Shown: positions 1-8,966 of the stretch, piece after piece | Position numbering within the stretch: the first letter of the stretch is position 1 | Layout of the letters: each line of letters opens with the position of its first letter | Source of the DNA: Maricaulis sp963975345 | GTDB taxonomy: Bacteria; Pseudomonadota; Alphaproteobacteria; Caulobacterales; Maricaulaceae | Reading direction: 5' to 3' | NCBI RefSeq assembly: GCF_963975345.1 | Contig: NZ_CAXBGE010000009.1 | Coordinates: 62,001-126,000, forward strand | Length of the DNA stretch: 64,000 bases | Program-made: the position numbers and the translations under genes | The notes under the pieces: model-generated | Database searches by the model: none | Told to the model about the DNA's origin: nothing | What the model saw: only the letters and a program-made list of their open reading frames with translations

Positions 1-1
1 T

Positions 2-337
2 GACAGCGCCGAAAAGATCCGCTCGCTCATGTTTGTGTTCGAAGATCTCTCCAAGCTCGATCCGGGCGGAATCCAGACCCTGATGCGCGCCATCGACAAG
101 GACCAGATGGGCCTGGCGATGAAAGGGGCCTCCGACAGTCTGCGCGATCTTTTCTTCTCCAACATGTCGGAGCGGGCCGCGAAAATCATGCGCGAAGACA
201 TGGCCGCGCTCGGCCCTGTACGCCTGAAGGATGTCGATACTGCCCAGCAAGGCATTGTCGCACTCGCCAAAGACCTGGCTGCCAAGGGCGAGATCCTTCT
301 CGCCGATGGCGGCGCCGACGACGAATTGATTTATTGA
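2..337 (+). CDS. fliG: Flagellar motor switch protein FliG, C-terminal part (5' end outside window)
   Basis: About 111 C-terminal residues of FliG, the C-ring protein that contacts the stator and generates torque. The frame is open from base 2, so the gene begins before the window. The visible part carries the C-terminal pattern FEDLSKLD near its start, then RAAKIMREDM and a final charged helix ending DDELIY, all typical of FliG. It is followed after 13 bp by fliH, then fliN and flbD, the order of the Caulobacter fliF operon. That makes a shared transcript likely. The truncation is due to the window edge, not a mutation. Confidence 0.93.
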   Translation, partial: DSAEKIRSLMFVFEDLSKLDPGGIQTLMRAIDKDQMGLAMKGASDSLRDLFFSNMSERAAKIMREDMAALGPVRLKDVDTAQQGIVALAKDLAAKGEILLADGGADDELIY

Positions 338-350
338 GGATGGCCCGGAT

Positions 351-1001
351 ATGAGCCCGACGAAATTTGATTTCGACACCGAGTTCGATCGCGACGGCCA
401 GATCCTGCGTGACGGCGAGAGCTATAAGCGTTTCTTCACCCAGGACGATATCGACTCGGCACGGATGTGGGGCGTCGAGGAAGGCCGCGAGATGGAAGAA
501 GGCCGTTGCGCCGAGTCGCTGCAAGCCATCGGTGCGCAAATGCAGATCATTCTGTCGCGCCTGGCCGATGAATCGGCGTCCTTACGGGCTGGCGCGACGC
601 AGTTGGCGCTCGCCGCCGCCCGAAAAATTGCCGGCGAAGCGCTCAATTCCTTCCCGATCGACACAATCGAACAACTGGCTGCCGAAGCCGTGCAGGATTT
701 GCGCGACGAACCACGCCTGTCCGTGCGCTGCGCCCCGGAACTGGTTGAAGACCTGGCCGAGCGACTGGAACGCACAGCCCGCGAACTGGGCTTTGAAGGT
801 GCCATCCGGGTACGCGGGAATGCCGAAATAACCGGCGCCGATGTGCGCCTGGAATGGGCGACCGGCGCTATAGAGCGCTCGGCTGCTGAAATCGACGCCC
901 GCTTGGGCGAAGTCGTGGCGCGCTGGCTCGCGGCCGCATCCGAAGAAGAATCCGCTTCACCCGCAACGGCCGATCCCGCCGTCAACGCGTCTGCGGCATA
1001 A
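351..1001 (+). CDS. fliH: FliH/FlbE flagellar export regulator
   Basis: 216 aa, the size and position of FliH (called FlbE in Caulobacter). FliH binds the export ATPase FliI and links it to the export gate and C-ring. The N-terminal third is acidic. The middle has a helical Ala/Arg/Glu-rich stretch (about residues 60-100), and the C-terminal half has the pattern of the FliH/V-ATPase E-subunit peripheral stalk. Sequence conservation in this family is low, so the call rests mainly on position between fliG and fliN. The gene starts 13 bp after fliG and ends 11 bp before fliN. Its partners FliI and FliJ are encoded in the same window at 7186-8966. Confidence 0.85.
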   Translation: MSPTKFDFDTEFDRDGQILRDGESYKRFFTQDDIDSARMWGVEEGREMEEGRCAESLQAIGAQMQIILSRLADESASLRAGATQLALAAARKIAGEALNSFPIDTIEQLAAEAVQDLRDEPRLSVRCAPELVEDLAERLERTARELGFEGAIRVRGNAEITGADVRLEWATGAIERSAAEIDARLGEVVARWLAAASEEESASPATADPAVNASAA

Positions 1002-1012
1002 GGAGGCTGACC

Positions 1013-1372
1013 ATGCCCGATAATACAAGTTTCGACCTGCCGGAACTCGACAAGGACTCCGTGCCAGTCCCCGTTGAAAACGATCAGACCGGCCAAGGGA
1101 TGATGGAAGAAGAAGCCAAGAGCGCGGCCGATCTGGCGCCGGTGTTCGATGTTCCGGTCAATATTTCAGCGGTGCTGGGAAAGGCGCATATCGACGTCAA
1201 CTCCCTGCTCAAATTGACCGCCGGCTCGGTGGTCGAACTCGATCGCAAGATCGGCGAAGCGATCGATATCTACGTCAATAATCGCCTCGTGGCGCGCGGC
1301 GAGGTCGTCGTTGTCGACGACCGCCTCGGCGTGACCATGACGGAAATCATCAAGGACGGGGATGCTGCGTAA
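1013..1372 (+). CDS. fliN: Flagellar motor switch protein FliN
   Basis: 119 aa. The C-terminal 75 residues form the SpoA/FliN domain, with the pattern GSVVELDRKIGEAIDIYVNN followed by LVARGEVVVVDDRLGVTMTEI, the most conserved part of the family. The N-terminal tail is acidic and variable, as usual. FliN forms the lower C-ring, binds phospho-CheY and docks the export ATPase complex. An AGGAGG-like ribosome binding site lies just before the ATG. The gene sits in the fliG-fliH-fliN-flbD run. Confidence 0.95.
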   Translation: MPDNTSFDLPELDKDSVPVPVENDQTGQGMMEEEAKSAADLAPVFDVPVNISAVLGKAHIDVNSLLKLTAGSVVELDRKIGEAIDIYVNNRLVARGEVVVVDDRLGVTMTEIIKDGDAA

Positions 1373-1411
1373 GCGGCTGCTCGAGACAATGAACACAATG
1401 GAGCGGACATC

Positions 1412-2782
1412 ATGCGAGTCCTGATCGTCGGAAGCCTGGGTGGGCAATTGCACACCGCCACCAAAATCGCGATAGACCGCGGCGCCTCCGTGTCGCAGGT
1501 CGACACGATCCAGCAAGCGACGGCGCATTTGCGCGCCGGGCGCGGCGCCGATCTGATCATGGTCGATTTGTCGTTGGATATTCAGGCCCTGATTGCCGCC
1601 AATGAAGCGGAACGGATCATCGTTCCGGTCGTGGTCTGCGGCGTCAATGTCCGCCCCGAAGCCGCTGCGGCCGCGATCCGCGCCGGGGCCAAGGAATTCA
1701 TTCCGCTGCCACCCGATGCCGAGCTGATCGCCGCCATCCTCGAAGCCATTTCCGATGACGAACGCCCGATGATCGCCCGCGATCCATCGATGCAGACCGT
1801 CATCACCCTGGCTGACCGGATTGCCGGTTCCGACGCTTCGGTGTTGATCACCGGCGAAAGCGGCTCGGGCAAGGAGGTCATGGCCCGCCATGTCCATGCC
1901 AAGTCCAAGCGTGCCGGTGCCCCCTTCATCTCGGTCAATTGCGCCGCGATTCCGGAAAACCTGCTCGAATCCGAACTGTTCGGCCATGAAAAAGGGGCCT
2001 TCACTGGCGCCATTGCCCGGCGGATCGGCAAGTTTGAAGAGGCCGATGGCGGCACGCTTCTGCTCGACGAGATTTCGGAAATGGATACGCGGCTGCAGGC
2101 CAAGCTTCTGCGCGCGATCCAGGAAAGAGAGATTGACCGGGTTGGCGGCACCAAGCCGGTCAAGGTCAATATCCGCATCCTGGCAACCTCGAACCGCGAT
2201 CTGCGCAAGGCCGTCGCCGACGGCTCCTTCCGCGAAGATCTGCTGTTCCGCCTGAATGTCGTCAATCTGGCGCTGCCGCCTTTGCGCGACCGCCCGGCCG
2301 ATATTCTCGCTCTCTCCGACCATTTCATCCGCAAATATTCTGCCGCCAACCAGGTCGACCCGCTGCCGCTTTCCGAAGCCTCAAAGGCGCATCTTGTTGC
2401 CCGCGAATGGACCGGCAATGTGCGGGAGCTGGAAAACGCCATGCACCGCGCTGTGCTGCTGGCGACCGGCCGCGAAATCGGCCCCGATGCCATCCGCATG
2501 CCGGACGGTTCGGTCTTTTCCGGTTCGGGCAATACCGCCGTGCGCCAAGCCTCCGATGCTGCCAATGCCGCCCAGCGCGTCATGGTCGGCATGACGGTGG
2601 CCGAGGTCGAACAGGATCTGATCCTCGACACGCTCGATCACTGCCTCGGCAATCGCACCCATGCGGCCAATATTCTCGGCATCTCGATCCGCACCCTGCG
2701 CAACAAGCTCAAACTCTATACCGAGCAGGGCGTCACGGTGCCGCAGCCTAACCAGAGCGCCTTGGGCGTTTCTGCCGCGTGA
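1412..2782 (+). CDS. flbD: FlbD sigma-54-dependent flagellar regulator
   Basis: 456 aa. Residues 1-115 form a degenerate receiver domain: the usual N-terminal acidic pair is replaced (LIVGSLGG), so classical phosphorylation is doubtful, as known for Caulobacter FlbD. Residues about 130-370 are the AAA+ domain, with Walker A GESGSGKE, the sigma-54 contact loop GAFTGA and the DGGTLLLDEIS strand. The C terminus has a Fis-type helix-turn-helix (GNRTHAANILGISIRTLRNK). In Caulobacter, FlbD activates late flagellar genes with sigma-54 and represses the fliF operon, under control of FliX. It is the last gene of the fliG-fliH-fliN run, and flhA starts 11 bp later. Confidence 0.93.
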   Translation: MRVLIVGSLGGQLHTATKIAIDRGASVSQVDTIQQATAHLRAGRGADLIMVDLSLDIQALIAANEAERIIVPVVVCGVNVRPEAAAAAIRAGAKEFIPLPPDAELIAAILEAISDDERPMIARDPSMQTVITLADRIAGSDASVLITGESGSGKEVMARHVHAKSKRAGAPFISVNCAAIPENLLESELFGHEKGAFTGAIARRIGKFEEADGGTLLLDEISEMDTRLQAKLLRAIQEREIDRVGGTKPVKVNIRILATSNRDLRKAVADGSFREDLLFRLNVVNLALPPLRDRPADILALSDHFIRKYSAANQVDPLPLSEASKAHLVAREWTGNVRELENAMHRAVLLATGREIGPDAIRMPDGSVFSGSGNTAVRQASDAANAAQRVMVGMTVAEVEQDLILDTLDHCLGNRTHAANILGISIRTLRNKLKLYTEQGVTVPQPNQSALGVSAA

Positions 2783-2793
2783 TTGGATAGTTC

Positions 2794-4920
2794 TTGGTCG
2801 ACACTTCAGCCTCCGGCCCGTTAGGCACGAAGAGCGACGGGTTTGATCCGCGCGGCTTTCTGAATCGAATCCTGAAGGGCGATGTCGCCCTGGCCGTCGG
2901 TATCCTCGGCATCCTGGTGATGCTGATCCTGCCGATGCCGAGCCTGCTGCTCGATCTGGCGCTGGCGATCTCGATCTCGATTGCGGTTCTGGTGCTGATG
3001 ACGGCCCTGTTTATCAAGCGACCACTGGAATTTTCCGCCTTCCCGGCGGTCTTGCTGATTACCACACTCTTGCGGCTCGGCCTCAACATCGCCTCGACGC
3101 GGCTGATCCTGTCGAAGGGTGCAGAGGGGACAGACGCGGCCGGTGAGGTCATCCAGGCCTTCGGTGCCTTCGTGATGCAGGGTAATGTCGTGATCGGTGT
3201 GATCGTGTTCGCGATCCTGGTGATCGTGAATTTCGTCGTTATCACCAAGGGTTCCGGCCGTATCGCCGAAGTCGCGGCGCGCTTTACCCTCGACGCCATG
3301 CCCGGCAAGCAGATGGCCATCGACGCCGATCTCTCCTCCGGCCTGATTACCGAAAACGAAGCCCGCCAGCGCCGCAAGGACCTGGAAGGCGAAAGCAATT
3401 TCTTCGGCGCCATGGATGGTGCCTCGAAATTCGTCCGCGGCGACGCCATGGCTGGTCTGATGATTACCGGGATCAATCTGGTCGGTGGCATCATCATCGG
3501 GGTCGTGCAATCGGGCATGCCCTTCGCTGAAGCCGCCGGGACCTATTCCAGCCTGACGATTGGCGATGGTCTGGTCTCCCAGATCCCGGCGCTGATCATC
3601 TCGGTCGCGGCCGGCCTGCTGGTCTCGAAGGCCGGCGTCGACGGCCAGGCCGACAAGGCGCTGTTCGGCCAGATGATCGCCAATCCCGCCGGGCTTGGTC
3701 TCGTCTCTGCGGCGACTTTCATCATCGGCGTCCTGCCGGGCATGCCCTTCATCCCGTTCGCCCTGATGGCAGCGGGGACCGGTGCCCTGGCTTGGTTCAA
3801 TCGCGATATTGCCGAACGCAAGGCGGCGGCGGTCGAGGCGGAAAACGCGGCCGAAATCGAATCCCATACACCCAAGAGCGGCGAGGCCCCGATCGAGGAC
3901 AGCCTGGCGATGGACGAGCTCAAAATCGAGCTTGGATATGGTCTGCTGCCGCTGATCAATGATGTCGATGGCCGCAAGCTGACCGACCAGATCAAGGCGC
4001 TGCGTCGCTCGCTCGCCGAGGAAATGGGCTTCGTCACACCGGCCGTGCGCATTGTCGACAACATGCAATTGGGCAATCTGGAATACGCAATCCGGATCAA
4101 GGAACTCGAAGCCGGGCGTGGCATGCTGCAGCTCCACAAACTCCTGGTCATGGATCCGGCCGGCCTGCAGATTGAATTGCCGGGTGAACACGTCAAGGAA
4201 CCGGCCTTCGGTCTTCCCGCGACCTGGATCGACGAAAATCTGCGCGAGGAAGCCTCCTTCCGCGGCTATACGATTGTCGAACCGGCTGCAGTTCTGGTTA
4301 CCCATCTGACCGAATTGCTGCGCGACAACATGTCGGACCTCCTCTCCTATGCCGAGGTTGAGAAGCTGATCGAGAAGCTCTCCAAGGAACACCGCAAGCT
4401 GGTCGACGATATCGCGCCGTCGCAAATCAGCCGCGCCGGAATCCAGCGTGTGCTGCAATCACTGATTCGCGAACGCGTTTCGATTCGCGATCTCGCGACA
4501 ATTATCGAAGGCATCGCCGAATCAAGTGCGTCAACCAACCGGATCGAGCCGATTGTCGAACATGTGCGCAGCCGTCTTTCGCGTCAGATCTGTCACAGCA
4601 ACAAGGCGCCAAACGGCAATTTGCCGGTGCTCGCCCTTACCCCACAATGGGAACAGGCGTTTTTGGAAGCCCTGATTGGCGAAGGCGACCGCAAGCAGCT
4701 GGCTCTGGCGCCGTCGAAACTTCATGAGTTTGTTGCTGCAGTTAGAAACTCTTTTGAAACCGCATCGGCACAGGGTCATGTACCTGTACTGCTGACGAGC
4801 CCCGTGATTCGTCCGTATGTGCGTTCGCTGGTGGAGCGTTTCCGCCCGCAAACGGTGGTGATGTCGCAAAACGAGATCCACCCGAGCGCACGTCTGAAGA
4901 CTCTGGGGCATGTCGGCTGA
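2794..4920 (+). CDS. flhA: Flagellar export gate protein FlhA
   Basis: 708 aa, the usual FlhA length. The N-terminal half is hydrophobic with about eight membrane spans (beginning near residue 30). It contains the conserved FHIPEP-family stretch, visible as RPLEFSAFPAVLLITTLLRL and then GDAMAGLMITGINLVGG. The C-terminal 350 residues are the soluble domain that receives export substrates and chaperones. The start is TTG at 2794, 11 bp after flbD; no ATG upstream fits better. FlhA forms the ring of the type III export gate. A long reading frame on the opposite strand (about 2821-4458) is a shadow created by high GC at third positions. Confidence 0.95.
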   Translation: MVDTSASGPLGTKSDGFDPRGFLNRILKGDVALAVGILGILVMLILPMPSLLLDLALAISISIAVLVLMTALFIKRPLEFSAFPAVLLITTLLRLGLNIASTRLILSKGAEGTDAAGEVIQAFGAFVMQGNVVIGVIVFAILVIVNFVVITKGSGRIAEVAARFTLDAMPGKQMAIDADLSSGLITENEARQRRKDLEGESNFFGAMDGASKFVRGDAMAGLMITGINLVGGIIIGVVQSGMPFAEAAGTYSSLTIGDGLVSQIPALIISVAAGLLVSKAGVDGQADKALFGQMIANPAGLGLVSAATFIIGVLPGMPFIPFALMAAGTGALAWFNRDIAERKAAAVEAENAAEIESHTPKSGEAPIEDSLAMDELKIELGYGLLPLINDVDGRKLTDQIKALRRSLAEEMGFVTPAVRIVDNMQLGNLEYAIRIKELEAGRGMLQLHKLLVMDPAGLQIELPGEHVKEPAFGLPATWIDENLREEASFRGYTIVEPAAVLVTHLTELLRDNMSDLLSYAEVEKLIEKLSKEHRKLVDDIAPSQISRAGIQRVLQSLIRERVSIRDLATIIEGIAESSASTNRIEPIVEHVRSRLSRQICHSNKAPNGNLPVLALTPQWEQAFLEALIGEGDRKQLALAPSKLHEFVAAVRNSFETASAQGHVPVLLTSPVIRPYVRSLVERFRPQTVVMSQNEIHPSARLKTLGHVG

Positions 4921-4952
4921 ACGCCAAACAATTGACCCGGTAGTGATCCTCG

Positions 4953-5945
4953 ATGCGATTGAAAACCTTTGCAGCCCAGACCCTGACCCAGGCCATGGCA
5001 GATGTGCGCCGGGAAATGGGTGCGGAAGCCGTGATCATCGCGACCTCGGACGGTCCCAATGGCGGCGTCCAGGTGCGGGCCGCCAGTGAAATGTCCCACC
5101 GGCCTGATCCGGTCGAGCCGGTACGCGAGCGCACTCAGCGCTTGGCCGAAGCGGCGGAAATCGCCCGCGGCGACCGCGAGGACGAACATCTCGACCAGGT
5201 CATCCGCGCGCTTGGTTTTCATCGCTCGCCCGGTGTTGCGGCCCAGGCCCTGATCAAATCGGCCCAGGATTTCTCGGACGGTCATGCGGTCGGTCGTCTG
5301 GCCCATGCCATCGAGGCGCGCTACGCCTTCCAGCCCCTGCCCGCCATCCCCGAACATGCCGTCCTGTTTGCCGGCACGCCGGGCGTCGGCAAAACCTCGG
5401 CCTTGGCCAAAACAGCGGCGCGCTCCATTGCGGCTGGTGCCATTCCAACTCTCATTTCCTGTGATGGCGAACGCGCCGGCGCCGATGCGCGCCTGCACGC
5501 CCTGGCCCAGAAAATGGGCGCGGCTTTCATCACCGTCGACGATCCGCGCGAACTGGCCGACGCGATGCGTGAATTTGATGGCCCGGCCCTGATCGACAGC
5601 CCGGCGGTCAACCCGTTCGAGCTCGACGATCTCGACATGACCCTCGCCTTTGCCGATTCCAGCGATGCCGAAATCGTCTATGTGTTCGATGCCGGTCTGG
5701 CACCGGAAGATGCCGAGGACGCCGCTTCGCTGTTTGCCTCGATTGGCGCCAGCCGCTGCATCCCGGTCAAACTTGATTGCGCCCGCCGGCTCGGCGCCCT
5801 GCTTGGCGTCGGCGAAACCGGGCTCGCCTTCGCGCAGATTTCCTCGACGCCCTTCATCGGCGGCGGACTGGCTCCGGCCACACCGCTGCGGCTGGCCCGC
5901 GCCCTGATCGAGAACCGCGCTCACCCTTATGAGGACTCCGATTGA
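4953..5945 (+). CDS. flhF: FlhF-like SRP-family GTPase
   Basis: 330 aa. The N terminus (MRLKTFAAQTLTQAMADVRR) is the classic FlhF opening. A P-loop GTPGVGKTSALAK lies near residue 150, followed by the G2-like stretch SCDGERAGADARLHALA. FlhF sets the place and number of polar flagella. The G domain looks somewhat divergent: the usual DTAG-like G3 appears as LIDSPAVN. The gene lies 32 bp after flhA and its stop overlaps the start of the MinD-like gene, the usual flhA-flhF-flhG order. The family is clear; GTPase competence is less certain. Confidence 0.85.
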   Translation: MRLKTFAAQTLTQAMADVRREMGAEAVIIATSDGPNGGVQVRAASEMSHRPDPVEPVRERTQRLAEAAEIARGDREDEHLDQVIRALGFHRSPGVAAQALIKSAQDFSDGHAVGRLAHAIEARYAFQPLPAIPEHAVLFAGTPGVGKTSALAKTAARSIAAGAIPTLISCDGERAGADARLHALAQKMGAAFITVDDPRELADAMREFDGPALIDSPAVNPFELDDLDMTLAFADSSDAEIVYVFDAGLAPEDAEDAASLFASIGASRCIPVKLDCARRLGALLGVGETGLAFAQISSTPFIGGGLAPATPLRLARALIENRAHPYEDSD

Positions 5946-6748
5946 TCATGAAATTAGCTTCGGCACCCCAGCAACGCACCGCCGGGCGCATTCTCGCCAT
6001 CGCTTCGGGCAAGGGCGGCGTCGGCAAGACGACGCTCGCTGTCGGCATGGCGCGTGCCCTGTCGCTGATCAATGAACGCGTCCTGTTGATGGATGGCGAT
6101 CTCGGCATGGCCAATATCGATGTTCAGCTCGGACTGCAGCCCAAGGCCGATATCATCAATGTTCTCAGCGGCAAGCTGTCGCTGGAAGACGCAGTTTGTC
6201 CGGCAATTGGCGGCGCTGCCGAGCGCGGCGGGTTTGACGTAATTTCCGGCCGGTCCGGATCGGGGGCCTTGGCCAATCTGTCGGGGCCGGGCCTGACCAA
6301 GCTGGCCACCGGCGTTGCGGCACTGGCCCTATCCTATGACCGCGCAATTCTTGATCTGGCCGCCGGCGCCGACCGGGCCACGGTACGCCTCGCCCTGACC
6401 GCCGATGACGTCATCATCGTCATCAATGACGAGCCGACCTCGCTGACCGACGCCTATGCTTTCGTCAAAACGCTACGTCTGCATGATGAAGGCGCTTCGC
6501 CGCTGGTCGTGGTCAATAATGCGCCCAGTGCGAATGCCGCCCGCGACGCGTTCGGCGCCTTTCGCAAGACCTGCGAATCTTTCCTCAGCTTCACCCCGAC
6601 CCTGGCCGGAATTGTCCGCCGCGACGCCACTGTGCCAGCGGCGATCCGCACCCAGACCTGCGTCGCCGTGCGCGCGCCCGATTGCGACGCTGCCAAAGAT
6701 TATCAGACACTTGCCGGAAGCCTCGCGCGCGGCCGCGAAGCCGCGTAG
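5942..6748 (+). CDS. flhG: FlhG/FleN MinD-like ATPase
   Basis: 268 aa P-loop ATPase with the deviant Walker A KGGVGKTT about 20 residues in, then LLMDGDLGMANIDVQLGL, diagnostic of the MinD/FlhG group. FlhG limits flagellar number by acting on FlhF. Two starts are possible: TTG at 5942, overlapping the flhF stop, or ATG at 5948 two codons later. The overlap implies translational coupling to flhF. A C-terminal amphipathic membrane-targeting helix is not obvious. Confidence 0.85.
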   Translation: MIMKLASAPQQRTAGRILAIASGKGGVGKTTLAVGMARALSLINERVLLMDGDLGMANIDVQLGLQPKADIINVLSGKLSLEDAVCPAIGGAAERGGFDVISGRSGSGALANLSGPGLTKLATGVAALALSYDRAILDLAAGADRATVRLALTADDVIIVINDEPTSLTDAYAFVKTLRLHDEGASPLVVVNNAPSANAARDAFGAFRKTCESFLSFTPTLAGIVRRDATVPAAIRTQTCVAVRAPDCDAAKDYQTLAGSLARGREAA

Positions 6749-6786
6749 ACTACTCCGGCTGGCAATCCGGGGGGAGTTGAACCGCC

Positions 6787-7110
6787 ATGTATGATTCATT
6801 CTATGATCGACTGATCAACGGTTTCACCGGTTATGATTTATGGCTGATGATCGTGCTGTCGCTGGTCGCGGCGCTAATCATGCGCAAATGGCCGCAATGG
6901 CCCGCCGCCGCATTCATCATGATGATGATCGACGCTGTCGTACCGTTCTTCTACCGTTGGGCTATCGGTATCCCACCGAACTTCGCCTTCGACTTTGCCG
7001 TTGCACGCTTCGATGAGCGCGGCGGTGTAGTCGTACTGCTGAAGCTGGCGCTCTATTTCCTGATGATCGGTGGAATCTTCTTCTCGAAGCGACGCATCGG
7101 ACAGCGTTGA
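6787..7110 (+). CDS. Small integral membrane protein, function unknown
   Basis: 107 aa with three or four hydrophobic segments (about residues 18-32, 39-57 and 82-101) and a basic C terminus (KRRIGQR). The ATG at 6787 follows a GGGGAG stretch. I do not recognise a family. It lies 38 bp after flhG and ends before convergent fliJ. A link to flagella is possible from position only. Confidence 0.6.
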   Translation: MYDSFYDRLINGFTGYDLWLMIVLSLVAALIMRKWPQWPAAAFIMMMIDAVVPFFYRWAIGIPPNFAFDFAVARFDERGGVVVLLKLALYFLMIGGIFFSKRRIGQR

Positions 7111-7112
7111 GC

Positions 7113-7136
7113 GAGCCGGGGTTATCGCTCCGGCTC
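7113..7136. terminator. Hairpin between convergent genes
   Basis: GAGCCGG (7113-7119) pairs with CCGGCTC (7130-7136) over a 10-base loop. It lies between the converging membrane-protein gene and fliJ. No strong T-run follows on either strand, so terminator function is only suggested. Confidence 0.35.
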
Positions 7137-7185
7137 ACTCGAGGCTGAAAGCACGACCTTCTATGATCAGTTCGGGCTGCTCTGA

Positions 7186-7602
7186 TCAGTTCGGTCGGCG
7201 ATGACGCACTTGGGCGATCTCGTCCAACTCGTCCTGCTCGGCGGCCCGCACGGCGCGTTCGATATGGGCCAGGCGGCGTTCTTCGAGAACCTCAAATTTC
7301 TTGAGTTCCTGGAAGGCGTCACCGAGCCGGGCGCGAAGGGCATCGGCCTGGACTTCGACTTCATCGAGCGAAGAACGGATATTCTCTTTTCGCTTGATGA
7401 CGGCTTGGGCATAGGAGCCGTAAGCGAGATAGCCGTCGCGTGATTGCGTCGCGACGGCCTGCTCTTCGGGAACCGAGGCTTCGAGCCGTTCGATCTGGTT
7501 GACCAGCGCGGTTTTCGACCGGTCCAGTTCGGACATCTGCTTTTGCAATTCCTCGACCTTGAACCGGGCCAGCCGGATCAGGGGTTCGTGTGAACGTGTC
7601 AT
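7186..7602 (-). CDS. fliJ: FliJ-like flagellar export chaperone
   Basis: 138 aa, almost entirely charged heptad-like helix (coiled coil) as in FliJ, the rod inserted in the FliI hexamer that drives the export gate. Primary sequence is weakly conserved in this family; the call relies on coiled-coil content, length and the ATGA overlap with fliI upstream (7599-7602). Transcribed with fliI on the minus strand. The C-terminal RHRRPN tail is not diagnostic. Confidence 0.82.
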   Translation of the reverse strand: MTRSHEPLIRLARFKVEELQKQMSELDRSKTALVNQIERLEASVPEEQAVATQSRDGYLAYGSYAQAVIKRKENIRSSLDEVEVQADALRARLGDAFQELKKFEVLEERRLAHIERAVRAAEQDELDEIAQVRHRRPN

Positions 7603-8966
7603 GAGGGTATTCCTTCACCATCCAAAATCCCGGACAAGGCCGCGAATGTCGACGGAATGTCCGCCGCTTCGTCTTTTCCCTGTGCGAGAAATGCTTCCAA
7701 CGGGTCGTTGAGAGCAATTGCCCGGTCTAGCGCCGGGTTCGATCCGGGGGAGTAGGCCCCCAACCGGATCAATTCTTCCATATCGGCATAGGCCGACAAT
7801 AATTTGCGCGCCTCGGCGACCAGTGGCCGCTCCTCTGGCGCGAACACTTCCGGTGCCGTCCGGCTGACCGATTTGAGTACGTCAATCGCGGGAAAGCGTC
7901 CGCGCTCGGCAATCGCCCGGCTCATGACGACATGGCCGTCCAGGATACCGCGCACGGCGTCAGCGATGGGTTCGTTATGATCATCGCCATCGACCAGCAC
8001 GGTGAACAGGCCGGTAATCGTCCCCGCACGGCTGCCATCGCCGCGTTCGGGACCGGGGCCAGCGCGCTCGAGCAGACGCGGTAATTCGGCAAAGACAGAT
8101 GGCGTATAGCCGCGCGTCGTCGGCGGTTCGCCGGCGGCCAGGCCGATCTCACGCTGGGCCAGGGCAAATCGGGTGACGCTGTCCATCAGACACAATACGT
8201 CCTTGCCCTGGTCGCGGAAATATTCGGCGACGGTCAAGGTGAGATGGGCGGCTTGGCGGCGAGCCAGCGCTGGTGCGTCTGAGGTTTCGGTGATCACGAC
8301 TGAGCGCTTGCGTCCCGCCGGGCCAAGCACATCATCGACGAATTCGCGGGCTTCGCGGCCCCGTTCGCCGATCAGACCGATCACGATCACATCGGCATCG
8401 CAAGCGCGGGCCAGCATCGACATCAAAACAGATTTGCCGACCCCCGAGCCGGCAAAAATCCCGAGCCGCTGACCGCGGCGCATGGGTGCAAAAGCATTGA
8501 GGACGCGCACGCCCATATCCATTCTATCGCCAAGCCGGGCACGGCCATGCGCCATCGGTGGCTCGCCCTTGAGCGGATAGGCGTGAGCGCCTTCGCTGAG
8601 CGCCGGACCGCCATCGAGCGGACGGGCAAAGCCATCCACCACCCGGCCCAACCAGTTGAGGCTGGGGCGTACCCGTGCCGCGTCCGGCTGCAACACGACC
8701 TTGGCGCCGGGGCGAATGCCTTCCAGCGGTCCGAACGGCATCATCAGGGCCGTCTGGCCACGAAAGCCAACAATCTCGCACTCGAATGAGCCATTGCCGG
8801 TCGCAATCATCGCATGTGCGCCGAGACACAGACCGGAGATCGGGCCCTCGGCCTCAACCAACAGACCATTGAGCGCCGTGACGCGTCCTTCCAGGACACG
8901 CGCATCGAGCTTTTCAATTCGATCTGTCAGGGTCTGCATCATGCGAATGTCAGGCCTTTCCGGCAC
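7599..8966 (-). CDS. fliI: Flagellar export ATPase FliI
   Basis: 455 aa F1-beta-like ATPase. Walker A GIFAGSGVGKS lies near residue 160, followed by the Walker B region VLCLMDSVTRFALAQREIGL and the family signature GYTPSVFAELPRLLERAG. FliI energises flagellar type III export with FliH and FliJ. The start given is GTG at 8966; ATG at 8942 (residue 9) is an equally plausible start. The gene faces away from the accessory island and ctrA. Confidence 0.95.
   Translation of the reverse strand: MPERPDIRMMQTLTDRIEKLDARVLEGRVTALNGLLVEAEGPISGLCLGAHAMIATGNGSFECEIVGFRGQTALMMPFGPLEGIRPGAKVVLQPDAARVRPSLNWLGRVVDGFARPLDGGPALSEGAHAYPLKGEPPMAHGRARLGDRMDMGVRVLNAFAPMRRGQRLGIFAGSGVGKSVLMSMLARACDADVIVIGLIGERGREAREFVDDVLGPAGRKRSVVITETSDAPALARRQAAHLTLTVAEYFRDQGKDVLCLMDSVTRFALAQREIGLAAGEPPTTRGYTPSVFAELPRLLERAGPGPERGDGSRAGTITGLFTVLVDGDDHNEPIADAVRGILDGHVVMSRAIAERGRFPAIDVLKSVSRTAPEVFAPEERPLVAEARKLLSAYADMEELIRLGAYSPGSNPALDRAIALNDPLEAFLAQGKDEAADIPSTFAALSGILDGEGIPS

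Noticed and set aside
1166..2323. Open frame opposite fliN/flbD
   Set aside because: Lies against well-supported genes and shows only shadow composition.
2821..4458. 545-aa open frame opposite flhA
   Set aside because: Composition is Asp/His/Gln-rich with no domain, and it is the exact antisense of a clear flhA. It is a product of GC-rich codon use.
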